Assembly: GCF_011040385.1 (NCBI RefSeq)
Contig: NZ_JAAIKB010000011.1
Location: 1 to 64,000 of the forward strand
From: Falsiroseomonas algicola
GTDB taxonomy: Bacteria > Pseudomonadota > Alphaproteobacteria > Acetobacterales > Acetobacteraceae
Reading direction: 5' to 3'
DNA length: 64,000 nt
Position numbers and translations under genes: made by a program. Position 1 is the stretch's first letter; each line of letters opens with the position of its first letter. Positions 53,615 to 61,356 of this stretch are shown in pieces. A model generated the notes under the pieces. It saw nothing but the letters and a program-made list of their open reading frames with translations. It did not search any database and was not told where the DNA came from.

Positions 53615-56128
53615 CTACTCGTTCCGCAACAGCGGCGCCGGCCGCGCCCGCAGCGCCAGCGCCGTGCCGATATAGCCCAGCGCCAGCGTCAGCAGGATGC
53701 AGCCCGCGACGGTCACCGCCAGCGTGCCCGGCAGGAAGGTCCAGGGCGCGTTCATCACGAAGCGCATGACGGCCCAGGACGCGGCGGAGCCCGCCGCCGC
53801 CGCCAGCAGACCCGCCACCAGGCCGAGCAGCCCGAATTCCACCAGCCAGGCGCCGCGGATCTGCCGCCGGGTCGCGCCGATGGTCTTCAGGATCACCGCA
53901 TCGCGCACCCGCGCCCGCTGCCCGGCCGCGACCGCCCCCGCCAGCACCAGCATCCCCGCCAGCAGCGTGACGGAGGAGGTGGCCTGCAGCGCGACCCCGA
54001 CGCGGGACAGCAGCGCCGTCACGGCCTCCAGCGCATCCCGCACGCGGATGCCGGAGACGTTGGGCAGCGCATCGGTGATGGCGCGCAGCACCGCGACCTC
54101 CTGCGCCTCCGCCGCCCGTACCGTTGCGATATGCGTGTGCGGCGCGGCGGAGAGCAGGCCGGGGGAGGTGACCATGACGTAGTTGATGCCAAGCCCGCGC
54201 CACTGGATCTCCCTGAGGCTCGCGATGCGCAGGTCGATGTCGCGGCCCAGCACGTTCACGGTCAGGGTGGCGCCGATGCCGATGCCCCAGCCGCGGGCGA
54301 TATTGGCGTCGAAGCTGACCAGGGGCGGGCCGCTGTAGTCGGCGGGCCACCACTGGCCTTCCACCAGGCGCGTGCCCTCCGGCGGCGTCGCGGCATAGGT
54401 CAGGCCGCGATCGCCCCGCAGCGCCCAGCGCGTCTCCTCCGTGGCGTTCACCTGCTCGGCCGGCGTACCGTTCACGGCAACGACCCTTGCCCGCAGCGAG
54501 GGCACGCGCTGGACATCGTCCACGCCCTGCTGGGCGCGGGCCAGGCGGTCGAATTCCTCCGCCTGGTCGTTCTGGATGTCGATGAAGAAGAAGCTCGGCG
54601 CGGAGCGCGGCAGCTGCTCGGCCAGCTGGGCGCGGAGATTGCCCTCGATCGTCGCGATGGCGGCGAGAGTCGTGAGCCCGATGCCGAGCGCCACCAGCAT
54701 GGTCGGCGTCGGCGCACCGGGGCGGTGGAGGTTGGCGAGGCCGAGTCGCCAGGCCGGGCGGCGGATGTGCCGCAGCGAGCGCGCGAAGCGCATGAGGCCG
54801 GTGGCGCCGAGACGGAAGAGCAGCAGCGTCACGGCGGCGCCGCCGCAGAAGCCGAGCGCGAATTTCGGCTGCTCCGCCGTGCCCACCACCAGCGCCACCA
54901 GCGCGATGGCGGCCAGCAGATTGGCCAGCAGGATGGGGCGCGACGGCCAGCCGGGATTGGCGGTGACGAGATCCCGGAAAAGCGCGGCGCCCGGGATGCG
55001 CTGCGCGCGCCCGAGCGGCCAGAGCGCGAAGGCCAGCGCCGTCAGCAGGCCGTAGAGCGCGGCGAGGCCGAGCGCGCCCGGGTAGAAGCCGAGTCGCGGC
55101 GGCACCGGCAGCGCGCCGGCGAGGGCCTGCGCCGCCAGCCAGGTCACGGCCGTGCCGGCCGCCAGCCCGATCGCGATGCCGATCGCCGCCAGAACCAGCA
55201 CCTGGATCAGGTAGGTCGCGAGGATGGTGCCCGACGGCGCACCGAGGCAGCGGAGCGTCGCGATGGTGCGGCCGCGCGCCTCCAGCCAGGCGCGCACGCC
55301 GGTCGCGACGCCGATGCCGCCCACCAGCAGGGCGGTCAGGCCCGCCAGCGTCAGGAAGGCCGCGGCGCGGTCGAGGAAGCGGTTCACCCCGGGCTCAGCC
55401 TGGTCCGAATAGCGGACGCGCCAGCCGCCATCCCCCACCGCCGCCTGCCAGGCGCGGCCGAAGGCGCGGGCATCGGTGCCGGGCGGCAGCAAAGCGCGGG
55501 TGTCGTAGTTCACCAGCGACCCCGGCTGTACCAGGGCGGTGGCGGGCAGGGAATCCGCCAGGATCAGCGCGCGCGGGCCGAGCACGGCGGGGCTCGCCAC
55601 GCGGTCCGGTTCCTGCGCGATGGTGCCCACGAAGGTGAAGCTGGCCTCGCCGATCCGCACGGCCTCGCCGGGCTGGATGCCGAGGCGATCGACGACCGAG
55701 GCCTCCAGCGCCACCGCCGGGCGGCCATCACGCGCGGCGAGCGTCGCGCCGGTGACGGTGGAGAATTCCCCGATCAGCGGCCAGGCGGCATCCACGGCCT
55801 TGAGCTCGACCAGGCTGCGCTCCCCGTTGGGCGCGACGGCCATGGCGCGCATCTCCACCACTTCCGACACGCGGGCGCCGCGGCCGGTGGCCCAGGCCAG
55901 GGCTTCGGGCGAGAGCGGGCGATAGGCGACGCGCACCTCGACATCGCCGCCCAGCAGCCGGGCGCCATCAGCGGCGAGGCCGGCCTTCGTGGCGGATTGC
56001 AGCGTGCCGACGGCGGTGATCGCAGCGACACCCAACGCAAGGCAGGCGAGGACGATGCGCAGGGAGGAGAAGCCGCCCCGCAACTCACGGCGCGCCAGGC
56101 GGAAACCCTGGCGGAGATGGGTCAGCAC
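53615..56128 (-). CDS. FtsX-type ABC transporter permease (YbbP-like)
   Basis: An 837-residue inner-membrane protein with an N-terminal helix, a large periplasmic domain and about ten membrane segments in two FtsX halves (for example around LTLAGLTALLVGGIGVATGVRAWLEARG and the C-terminal AGMLVLAGAVAAGQRARVRDAVILKTIGATR). YbbA/YbbP-type systems move lipids or release proteins. The partner ATPase gene lies 6 bp upstream on the same strand, so the two make one complex. Confidence 0.92.
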   Translation of the reverse strand: MLTHLRQGFRLARRELRGGFSSLRIVLACLALGVAAITAVGTLQSATKAGLAADGARLLGGDVEVRVAYRPLSPEALAWATGRGARVSEVVEMRAMAVAPNGERSLVELKAVDAAWPLIGEFSTVTGATLAARDGRPAVALEASVVDRLGIQPGEAVRIGEASFTFVGTIAQEPDRVASPAVLGPRALILADSLPATALVQPGSLVNYDTRALLPPGTDARAFGRAWQAAVGDGGWRVRYSDQAEPGVNRFLDRAAAFLTLAGLTALLVGGIGVATGVRAWLEARGRTIATLRCLGAPSGTILATYLIQVLVLAAIGIAIGLAAGTAVTWLAAQALAGALPVPPRLGFYPGALGLAALYGLLTALAFALWPLGRAQRIPGAALFRDLVTANPGWPSRPILLANLLAAIALVALVVGTAEQPKFALGFCGGAAVTLLLFRLGATGLMRFARSLRHIRRPAWRLGLANLHRPGAPTPTMLVALGIGLTTLAAIATIEGNLRAQLAEQLPRSAPSFFFIDIQNDQAEEFDRLARAQQGVDDVQRVPSLRARVVAVNGTPAEQVNATEETRWALRGDRGLTYAATPPEGTRLVEGQWWPADYSGPPLVSFDANIARGWGIGIGATLTVNVLGRDIDLRIASLREIQWRGLGINYVMVTSPGLLSAAPHTHIATVRAAEAQEVAVLRAITDALPNVSGIRVRDALEAVTALLSRVGVALQATSSVTLLAGMLVLAGAVAAGQRARVRDAVILKTIGATRRQIRGAWLVEFGLLGLVAGLLAAAAGSAASWAVMRFVMNAPWTFLPGTLAVTVAGCILLTLALGYIGTALALRARPAPLLRNE

Positions 56129-56134
56129 GGCGCG

Positions 56135-56845
56135 CTACTCCGCCGCCATGCGCAGGCCATTGCCGCTGTCATCGGTGATGCGGCCATCCTCCATCCGCAC
56201 CTGCCGGCCGCAGCGCTCCGCCAGCGCCGGGTCATGGGTGATGAGGATGAGGGTGGTGCCGAGCCGCTCCCGCAGCCCGAAGAGGAGATCCATCACGACG
56301 GAGCCGGTGGCGCGGTCGAGGTTCCCGGTCGGCTCATCGGCCAGGATCAGGCGCGGCTCCGCCACCACGGCGCGGGCCAGCGCCACGCGCTGCTGCTCGC
56401 CGCCCGACATCTGGCCGGGGTAGTGGTCCAGCCGATGGCCGAGCCCCACATCCTTCAGCGCGGCCGCCGCGCGGTCGAAGGCATCCCGCCTGCCGGCAAA
56501 TTCCAGCGGCACCGCCACATTCTCCAGCGCCGACATGGTGGGGATGAGGTGGAAGGCCTGGAAGACGATCCCCACCTCGTCGCGACGGAAGCGGGCGAGG
56601 GAGTCCTCGTCCATGCCCTTCAGGTCGTGCCCGGCGACCGAGAGGGACCCCGCGGTGGGGCGCTCCAGCCCCGCCAGCAGCATGAGGAGCGATGTCTTGC
56701 CTGACCCCGAGGGACCGACGATGCCCACCGCCTCTCCCGCGCCGACGCTGAGGTCGACGCCGCGCAGCACGGGCACGGGGCCGGAAGCGGCGGCCGCGGT
56801 GAAGACGAGTCCGGTGGCGGCGACCAGCTTCTGGGGGTCTGACAT
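56135..56845 (-). CDS. ABC transporter ATPase of the LolD/YbbA type
   Basis: A 236-residue ABC ATPase with Walker A GPSGSGKT (44-51), FQAFHLIPTMSALENV, signature QMSGGEQQR, Walker B LILADEPTGNLD and the HDPALAERC switch. It energises the FtsX-type permease encoded next. Its start codon ATG 56845 shares two bases with the divergent esterase ATG at 56844, and GAGGA sits 4 nt before it, inside the esterase coding region. Confidence 0.93.
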   Translation of the reverse strand: MSDPQKLVAATGLVFTAAAASGPVPVLRGVDLSVGAGEAVGIVGPSGSGKTSLLMLLAGLERPTAGSLSVAGHDLKGMDEDSLARFRRDEVGIVFQAFHLIPTMSALENVAVPLEFAGRRDAFDRAAAALKDVGLGHRLDHYPGQMSGGEQQRVALARAVVAEPRLILADEPTGNLDRATGSVVMDLLFGLRERLGTTLILITHDPALAERCGRQVRMEDGRITDDSGNGLRMAAE

Positions 56846-57527
56846 GAAGTCCTCGCAAGGTTTGGCCGGATATGGGCGCCGCGCTGCGCTGCAAAAGGCC
56901 ATTCTGGGTTGCGGAGTGTTGCTGTCCGGTGCGCCTGCGCTAGCACAGGGCCAGGAAATCCGCCTGCTGATGCTGGGGGACAGCATCACCGCCGGCTACG
57001 GCCTGGCGCGGGGGGAGGGCCCGCCGGCGCGGATCGAGGCCCTGCTGCGGGCGAAGGGCCGCAACGTCCGCGTGCTGGATGCCGGCGTCTCCGGCGACAC
57101 CACGGCGGGCGGCAGGGCGCGGCTGGAATGGGCGCTGGCGGACCGGCCGCATGCCGTGATCGTGGCGCTGGGTGGCAATGACGGGCTGCGCGGGCTGACG
57201 CCCACACAGATGCGGGGAAACCTGGTCGCGATCCTCGATACCCTGGCGCGGCGGAACCTGCCCGTGCTGCTGGCGGGCATGCTGGCGCCGCCCAACCTCG
57301 GCGCCGATTACGGGCGCGAATTCGCCGCCGTGTTCAGCGACCTGGCGCGGGATCGTCCCGACATCGTGTTCTACCCCTTCCTGCTGGATGGCATCGCCGG
57401 CGAGCCCGCGCTCAACCAGCCCGACCGCATCCACCCCAACCCCCGCGGCGCCCAATTGCTGGCGGAGCGCATCCTTCCTGCCATCGAAACGCTACTGGAC
57501 CGGGTGCGGCCTTTACCCGCAGGGTAG
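56844..57527 (+). CDS. SGNH/GDSL esterase (TesA-like arylesterase)
   Basis: A 227-residue exported hydrolase (signal about 1-35, ending PALA). The SGNH blocks are complete: I GDSITAGYG with Ser47, II GVSGDTTAGG, III GGNDGLRG, and V DRIHPN with the catalytic Asp and His. It is a periplasmic esterase or lysophospholipase. ATG 56844 overlaps the start of the divergent ABC ATPase by two bases. GGGGG lies 6 nt upstream. Its TAG stop is followed at once by palindromic element copy 3. Confidence 0.93.
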   Translation: MKSSQGLAGYGRRAALQKAILGCGVLLSGAPALAQGQEIRLLMLGDSITAGYGLARGEGPPARIEALLRAKGRNVRVLDAGVSGDTTAGGRARLEWALADRPHAVIVALGGNDGLRGLTPTQMRGNLVAILDTLARRNLPVLLAGMLAPPNLGADYGREFAAVFSDLARDRPDIVFYPFLLDGIAGEPALNQPDRIHPNPRGAQLLAERILPAIETLLDRVRPLPAG

Positions 57528-57688
57528 GTGACCGCCCGAGAACGCCGGCGGCTGAGGATTCGCGAGGGATTTTTTGTCCCTGGCAGGAAGCGGGCGCCGC
57601 CGATGCTGGTTGCATCGGCAAGTCCGCTGACGAACCAGGGGCGGAAAAGCCCAGCGAAGCCGACCCGGCGGTGTTCTTGGGCGGTCAC
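57528..57688 (+). repeat. Dispersed ~160 bp palindromic element, copy 3
   Basis: It begins GTGACCGCCCGAGAACGCCGG and ends with the near-perfect complement ending TTCTTGGGCGGTCAC. It is in the same orientation relative to its gene as copy 1 and opposite to copy 2. Compared with copy 2, TTT paired with AAA has become CCC paired with GGG, and TCCGC paired with GCGGA has become TTCGC paired with GCGAA, so the stem is kept while the sequence changed. The apex hairpin GCCGATGC-TGGTT-GCATCGGC is unchanged. It starts on the base after the esterase stop codon. Confidence 0.9.
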
Positions 57689-57718
57689 TTCGTCGCCCCG
57701 GATTCGGAGCGCCTGCCG

Positions 57719-58255
57719 ATGCCGCGTCTCTTCGTCGCCCTCTCCCTCCCCTCCCTGGTCAAGGCCCAGATCTCGGCCCTGTCCGGGGGTATTCCCGGCG
57801 CCCGCTGGGTGCCGCCGGAGAACTACCACCTCACGCTGCGCTTCATCGGCGAGGTCCAGGGCTGGCAGGCGGAGGAGGTGGACGCGGCGCTGGCCGCCAT
57901 CCGCTGTCCCCGCTTCGAGCTGGCACTGGCCGGCGTCGGCACCTTCGAGAAAGCCGGTCGCATCCAGTCCCTGCATGTGACGGCGGAGCGGTCCGACGCC
58001 CTGACCCGGCTCCAGGCCAAGGTGGAAACCGCGATGCAACGGATCGGGCTGGAGCCGGAGCGCAAGCGCTTCGCCCCCCATGTGACGCTGGCGCGGACGG
58101 ACCGGGCGGAGACCCACAAGCTGATCGGCTTCGTGCAGGCCCACAGCCTGTTCCGCACGCCCCCGGTGATGGTGGAGCATTTCACGCTCTTCTCCTCCTT
58201 CCTGGGCAAGGAGGCCGCGCATTACGTGCCGGAGGTGGAGTACGAACTGGCGTAA
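57719..58255 (+). CDS. thpR: RNA 2',3'-cyclic phosphodiesterase ThpR
   Basis: A 178-residue 2H phosphoesterase (formerly '2'-5' RNA ligase'). The two H-x-T-x motifs are HLTL at about 37-40 in PPENYHLTLRFIGE, and HVTL in KRFAPHVTLART. It opens 2',3'-cyclic phosphates on RNA. It starts just after the palindromic element. ATG 57719 is chosen; an upstream GTG at 57671 lies inside the element. It ends 35 bp from the convergent cysD gene. Confidence 0.92.
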   Translation: MPRLFVALSLPSLVKAQISALSGGIPGARWVPPENYHLTLRFIGEVQGWQAEEVDAALAAIRCPRFELALAGVGTFEKAGRIQSLHVTAERSDALTRLQAKVETAMQRIGLEPERKRFAPHVTLARTDRAETHKLIGFVQAHSLFRTPPVMVEHFTLFSSFLGKEAAHYVPEVEYELA

Positions 58256-58290
58256 GGGGCTGAAAGCGGGCGGGGGTGGGGGCCTCAGCG

Positions 58291-59208
58291 TCAGAAGTAG
58301 CCTTCCCGCTTCTTTCGCTCCATCGACGCTTCCTGGTCGCTGTCGATCAGGCGGCCCTCGCGTTCGCTCTTCCGGCTGTCGCGGATTTCCTCGAGCACCT
58401 GCTCGATCGTCTCCGCCCGGCTTTCATGCGCACCGGTCAGCGGCCAGTCGCCCATGGTGCGGAAGCGGACCCACATCATCTCGACGCTCTCGCCGGGCTC
58501 GAGCGGCATGCGGTCGTCGTCGCGCATGATGAGGGCGCCGGATCGGCGGACCATGGGGCGCTCGGCCGCGAAATAGAGCGGCACGACGGGGATGGATTCG
58601 GCGGCGATGTAGTCCCAGACGTCGAACTCGGTCCAGTTGGAGAGGGGGAAGACGCGCATGCCTTCCCCGGCATTGAGCCGCGTGTTGTAGAGGCCCCAGA
58701 GCTCCGGCCGCTGGTTGCGCGGTTCCCAGACATGGCCCGCGGTGCGGTGGCTGAAGACGCGTTCCTTGGCCCGCGCCTTCTCCTCGTCCCGCCGCGCGCC
58801 GCCGAGTGCGGCGTCGAAGCCGTGCTGGTCCAGCGCCTGCTTCAGCGCCTCCGTCCCCATGACGTTCATGTGCAGCTGGGAGCCGTGGGTGAGGGGCCCG
58901 ATGCCGCGCGCCAAGCCATCCGGGTTGGTGTGGACGATGCAGTCCAGCCCGAGTTCGGCCACGCGCCGGTCGCGGAACTCCAGCATGGCGCGGAAATCCC
59001 AGCCTGTCGCGATGTGCAGCAGCGGGAAGGGCGGCTTGCCGGGGGCGAAGGCCTTCATCGCCATGTGCAGCACCACGCTGCTGTCCTTGCCGATGGAGTA
59101 GAGCAGGACGGGATTGCGGAAGCTCGCCGCCGTCTCCCGGATGATGGCGATGCCCTCGGCTTCCAGGCGTCGCAGATGGGGGGAGAGCCGGCTCGGTCGT
59201 TGCGTCAT
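58291..59208 (-). CDS. cysD: Sulfate adenylyltransferase subunit 2 CysD
   Basis: A 305-residue ATP sulfurylase subunit that makes APS from sulfate and ATP. The PP-loop [17 protein letters not shown] is near residue 38. [27 protein letters not shown] and the C-terminal ERKKREGYF are diagnostic. ATG 59208 matches family length. The usual partner cysN or cysNC does not follow: the next gene downstream is convergent thpR. So CysN must be encoded elsewhere. CarD lies upstream, separated by 92 bp. Confidence 0.94.
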   Translation of the reverse strand: MTQRPSRLSPHLRRLEAEGIAIIRETAASFRNPVLLYSIGKDSSVVLHMAMKAFAPGKPPFPLLHIATGWDFRAMLEFRDRRVAELGLDCIVHTNPDGLARGIGPLTHGSQLHMNVMGTEALKQALDQHGFDAALGGARRDEEKARAKERVFSHRTAGHVWEPRNQRPELWGLYNTRLNAGEGMRVFPLSNWTEFDVWDYIAAESIPVVPLYFAAERPMVRRSGALIMRDDDRMPLEPGESVEMMWVRFRTMGDWPLTGAHESRAETIEQVLEEIRDSRKSEREGRLIDSDQEASMERKKREGYF

Positions 59209-59300
59209 CAGGCGAGGCTCCGGGGCATCCGGGCCCCATCGCATGGCCGGGCGCGCTGGAAAAGCCCGGGGGCGCGGGTGGCACCCCCGGGTTGTCACCG

Positions 59301-60374
59301 TCAGGTGACGGTCTTCAGGAAGGTCTGCAGCTTGTCGGCCGCGGCGGCCTTGTCCGTCCGGTCGATGGCGGCCAGTTCCGCCGCCAGCCGGTCCAGCGCC
59401 TGTTCATAGATCTGGCGTTCGGAGAAGGACTGGTCGGGCTGGCCGGCATTGCGGTGCAGGTCGCGGACAACTTCCGCGATGGCCAGCGGGTCGCCGGAGT
59501 TGATCTTCGCCTCGTATTCCTGGGCGCGGCGGGACCACATGGTGCGCTTGATGCGGGCGCGGCCGCGCAGCACTTCCAGCGCTTCGTTCATCATCTCCTG
59601 GCTGGCGAGCTTGCGCAGGCCGGAGGAGGCGGCCTTGTTGACCGGGACGCGCAGCGTCATCCGGTTCTCCTCGAAGGTCACGATGATGACCTTGAGGGAC
59701 ATGCCGGCCACCGGCATCTCCTCGATTCCCTGCACCTGGCCGACGCCATGGGTGGGGTAGACGACGTGGTCGCCGGCCTTGAACTCCACCGGCGGGCCCT
59801 TGGGCTTGGGCGGCGGGGGCGGCGCGGCATCGTCATCCTCATCCACCGGCGGGCGCTGGGCGGGCCGGGGCGGGAAGACCGGCGGGCGCGCGGAAGCGGC
59901 GGCCGCGGCGGCGGGGCGGGGCGGGGCGTTGCGGTTCTGCATGGGGGGCGCCGGGCGCGAGGTGGGCGGTGGCGCGGGCGGCGGCTCGGCGGCTGGCTTG
60001 GCCGCGGCGGGCTTGGTCATCGCGGGCTTCGGGGCCGGCGACTTGGTCGCCTGCGGCTTCGCCTCGGCAGCCTTCGGCGCCTCGGCAGTCTTGGGGGCAG
60101 GGGTCTTGATGGGGATGGCCTTGCTTTCAGGGGGCTTGGCACCGCTGGCCTTGCTGCTGGCCGTTGCGGCGGGGGGATTCTTCGCCGGCGGCGCGGGCCT
60201 GGCGGCGGGCTTCGGGGCAGGCGCGGCCTTCATGGGCGGCTTGGCCTGGGCCGCCGGCTTGGCGCTGGGGCGTGCGGCGGCCGGCGGCGCCTTGGCGGCG
60301 GGTTTCGCCGCGGCCTTGGCCCCTGCCTTCGACGGGGCCTTCGAGCGGGCCGCCGATGGGGCGGTTTGCTTCAT
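59301..60374 (-). CDS. CarD-family transcription regulator with long Ala/Pro/Lys-rich N-terminus
   Basis: A 357-residue CarD/CdnL-like protein that binds RNA polymerase at promoters. The CarD domain is at about 190-357, starting [17 protein letters not shown] (RNA polymerase-interacting part) and continuing [17 protein letters not shown] and [16 protein letters not shown]. Before it come ~185 residues of low-complexity sequence rich in A, P and K, like histone H1 tails, ending in an acidic DEDDD patch. Ordinary CarD proteins are about 165 residues. Start ATG 60374 is the first good one. It could be a chromosome-binding extension. Confidence 0.9.
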   Translation of the reverse strand: MKQTAPSAARSKAPSKAGAKAAAKPAAKAPPAAARPSAKPAAQAKPPMKAAPAPKPAARPAPPAKNPPAATASSKASGAKPPESKAIPIKTPAPKTAEAPKAAEAKPQATKSPAPKPAMTKPAAAKPAAEPPPAPPPTSRPAPPMQNRNAPPRPAAAAAASARPPVFPPRPAQRPPVDEDDDAAPPPPPKPKGPPVEFKAGDHVVYPTHGVGQVQGIEEMPVAGMSLKVIIVTFEENRMTLRVPVNKAASSGLRKLASQEMMNEALEVLRGRARIKRTMWSRRAQEYEAKINSGDPLAIAEVVRDLHRNAGQPDQSFSERQIYEQALDRLAAELAAIDRTDKAAAADKLQTFLKTVT

Positions 60375-60613
60375 CACGCCACCCGTTTCCCATGCCGCGC
60401 CACGGTCGGCCCGCCACACGGCAGTCACCGCCCCTGGGCGGCACCGCGGGCAGGGCCCGGTCGCGGGCTTGTCATGAACCCGATGAGAAGGAAACGCGCG
60501 GCGATCCGTGTCGTTTTCCCGATCCCATTGATAACATAACACAAACAGGCGCGGCTTTCCACCCCCGCCCGGACAGGGGCGGGATGGCGCGTCGGGCAGG
60601 CCCTTTGATTCGT
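60375..60613. other. Non-coding region between carD and fdxA
   Basis: This 239 bp stretch is upstream of carD and downstream of fdxA, both on the minus strand. It contains the AT-rich patch TTGATAACATAACAC near 60530 that may belong to the carD promoter. I see no gene, repeat or convincing terminator hairpin. Confidence 0.4.
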
Positions 60614-60946
60614 CTAGGGCTTGCCGGGGGCGGGGTCGAAGAGGTCCTTCTTGCCCGGCTTGTCCTTCCACTCATCCGCATCGTCGGGCGCCTGGCCCTT
60701 GCGGGTGATGTTGGGCCATTGCGTCGAATAGGTGCGGTTCAGCTCGACCCAGGGCGTCGCCTTGTCGTCGCTGTCGGGCAGGATCGCCTCCGCGGGGCAT
60801 TCCGGTTCGCAGACGCCGCAATCGATGCATTCATCGGGATGGATGACGAGCATGTTCTCGCCGACGTAGAAGCAGTCCACCGGACAGACTTCCACGCAGT
60901 CCATGTACTTGCACTTGATGCAGTTCTCGGTGACGACGTAGGTCAA
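60614..60946 (-). CDS. fdxA: 7Fe-type ferredoxin FdxA
   Basis: A 110-residue bacterial ferredoxin with two cluster motifs, [18 protein letters not shown] and [12 protein letters not shown], carrying 3Fe-4S and 4Fe-4S centres. It is a cytosolic electron carrier. Start is TTG 60946: GGAGG lies 5 nt before it and the protein begins (L/M)TYVVTENC as in the family. The annotated longer frame with an upstream ATG is unlikely. Confidence 0.93.
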   Translation of the reverse strand: MTYVVTENCIKCKYMDCVEVCPVDCFYVGENMLVIHPDECIDCGVCEPECPAEAILPDSDDKATPWVELNRTYSTQWPNITRKGQAPDDADEWKDKPGKKDLFDPAPGKP

Positions 60947-61064
60947 CTGCGCCTCCGGCGGAGATGCGTGCCGCGGCCCCTGCGGCGGCTTTCGTCCGCG
61001 CCATGCCAGCGGCGCGGAGATGACGACATGGCCCGGCGCGCGACGCAAGGCAAGCGGCCTCGCG

Positions 61065-61349
61065 TCACGCGGGATCGGAGAGATCCTCATAGAGGCCGCG
61101 CGCCTCGCTGGCCGGGCCGCGGCGGTCCGCCAGCGCCAGCACGCGCCAGACGCGGACACGCCCACCGAGTGCCAGCGTCAGCACATCGCCGACGCGCAGC
61201 TTCGCATGCGGCTTGTCCGTCGGCAGGCGGTTGATGCGGACGCTGCCGCCCGAGACCTGGCGGGCGCATTCGGCCCGCGTCTTGGCCAGCCGGGCACACC
61301 AGAGCCAGAGGTCGAGACGCTGGAATTCGCGCCCTTCCCCTGCCTCCAT
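61065..61349 (-). CDS. S4-domain RNA-binding protein (Hsp15-like)
   Basis: A 94-residue S4-domain protein. [25 protein letters not shown] and [25 protein letters not shown] are the RNA-binding S4 fold, as in Hsp15 (HslR), which recycles stalled 50S subunits. It lies 8 bp downstream of the SUV3-like helicase gene, probably in one transcript, both in RNA metabolism. Confidence 0.9.
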   Translation of the reverse strand: MEAGEGREFQRLDLWLWCARLAKTRAECARQVSGGSVRINRLPTDKPHAKLRVGDVLTLALGGRVRVWRVLALADRRGPASEARGLYEDLSDPA

Positions 61350-61356
61350 GCGCGCC

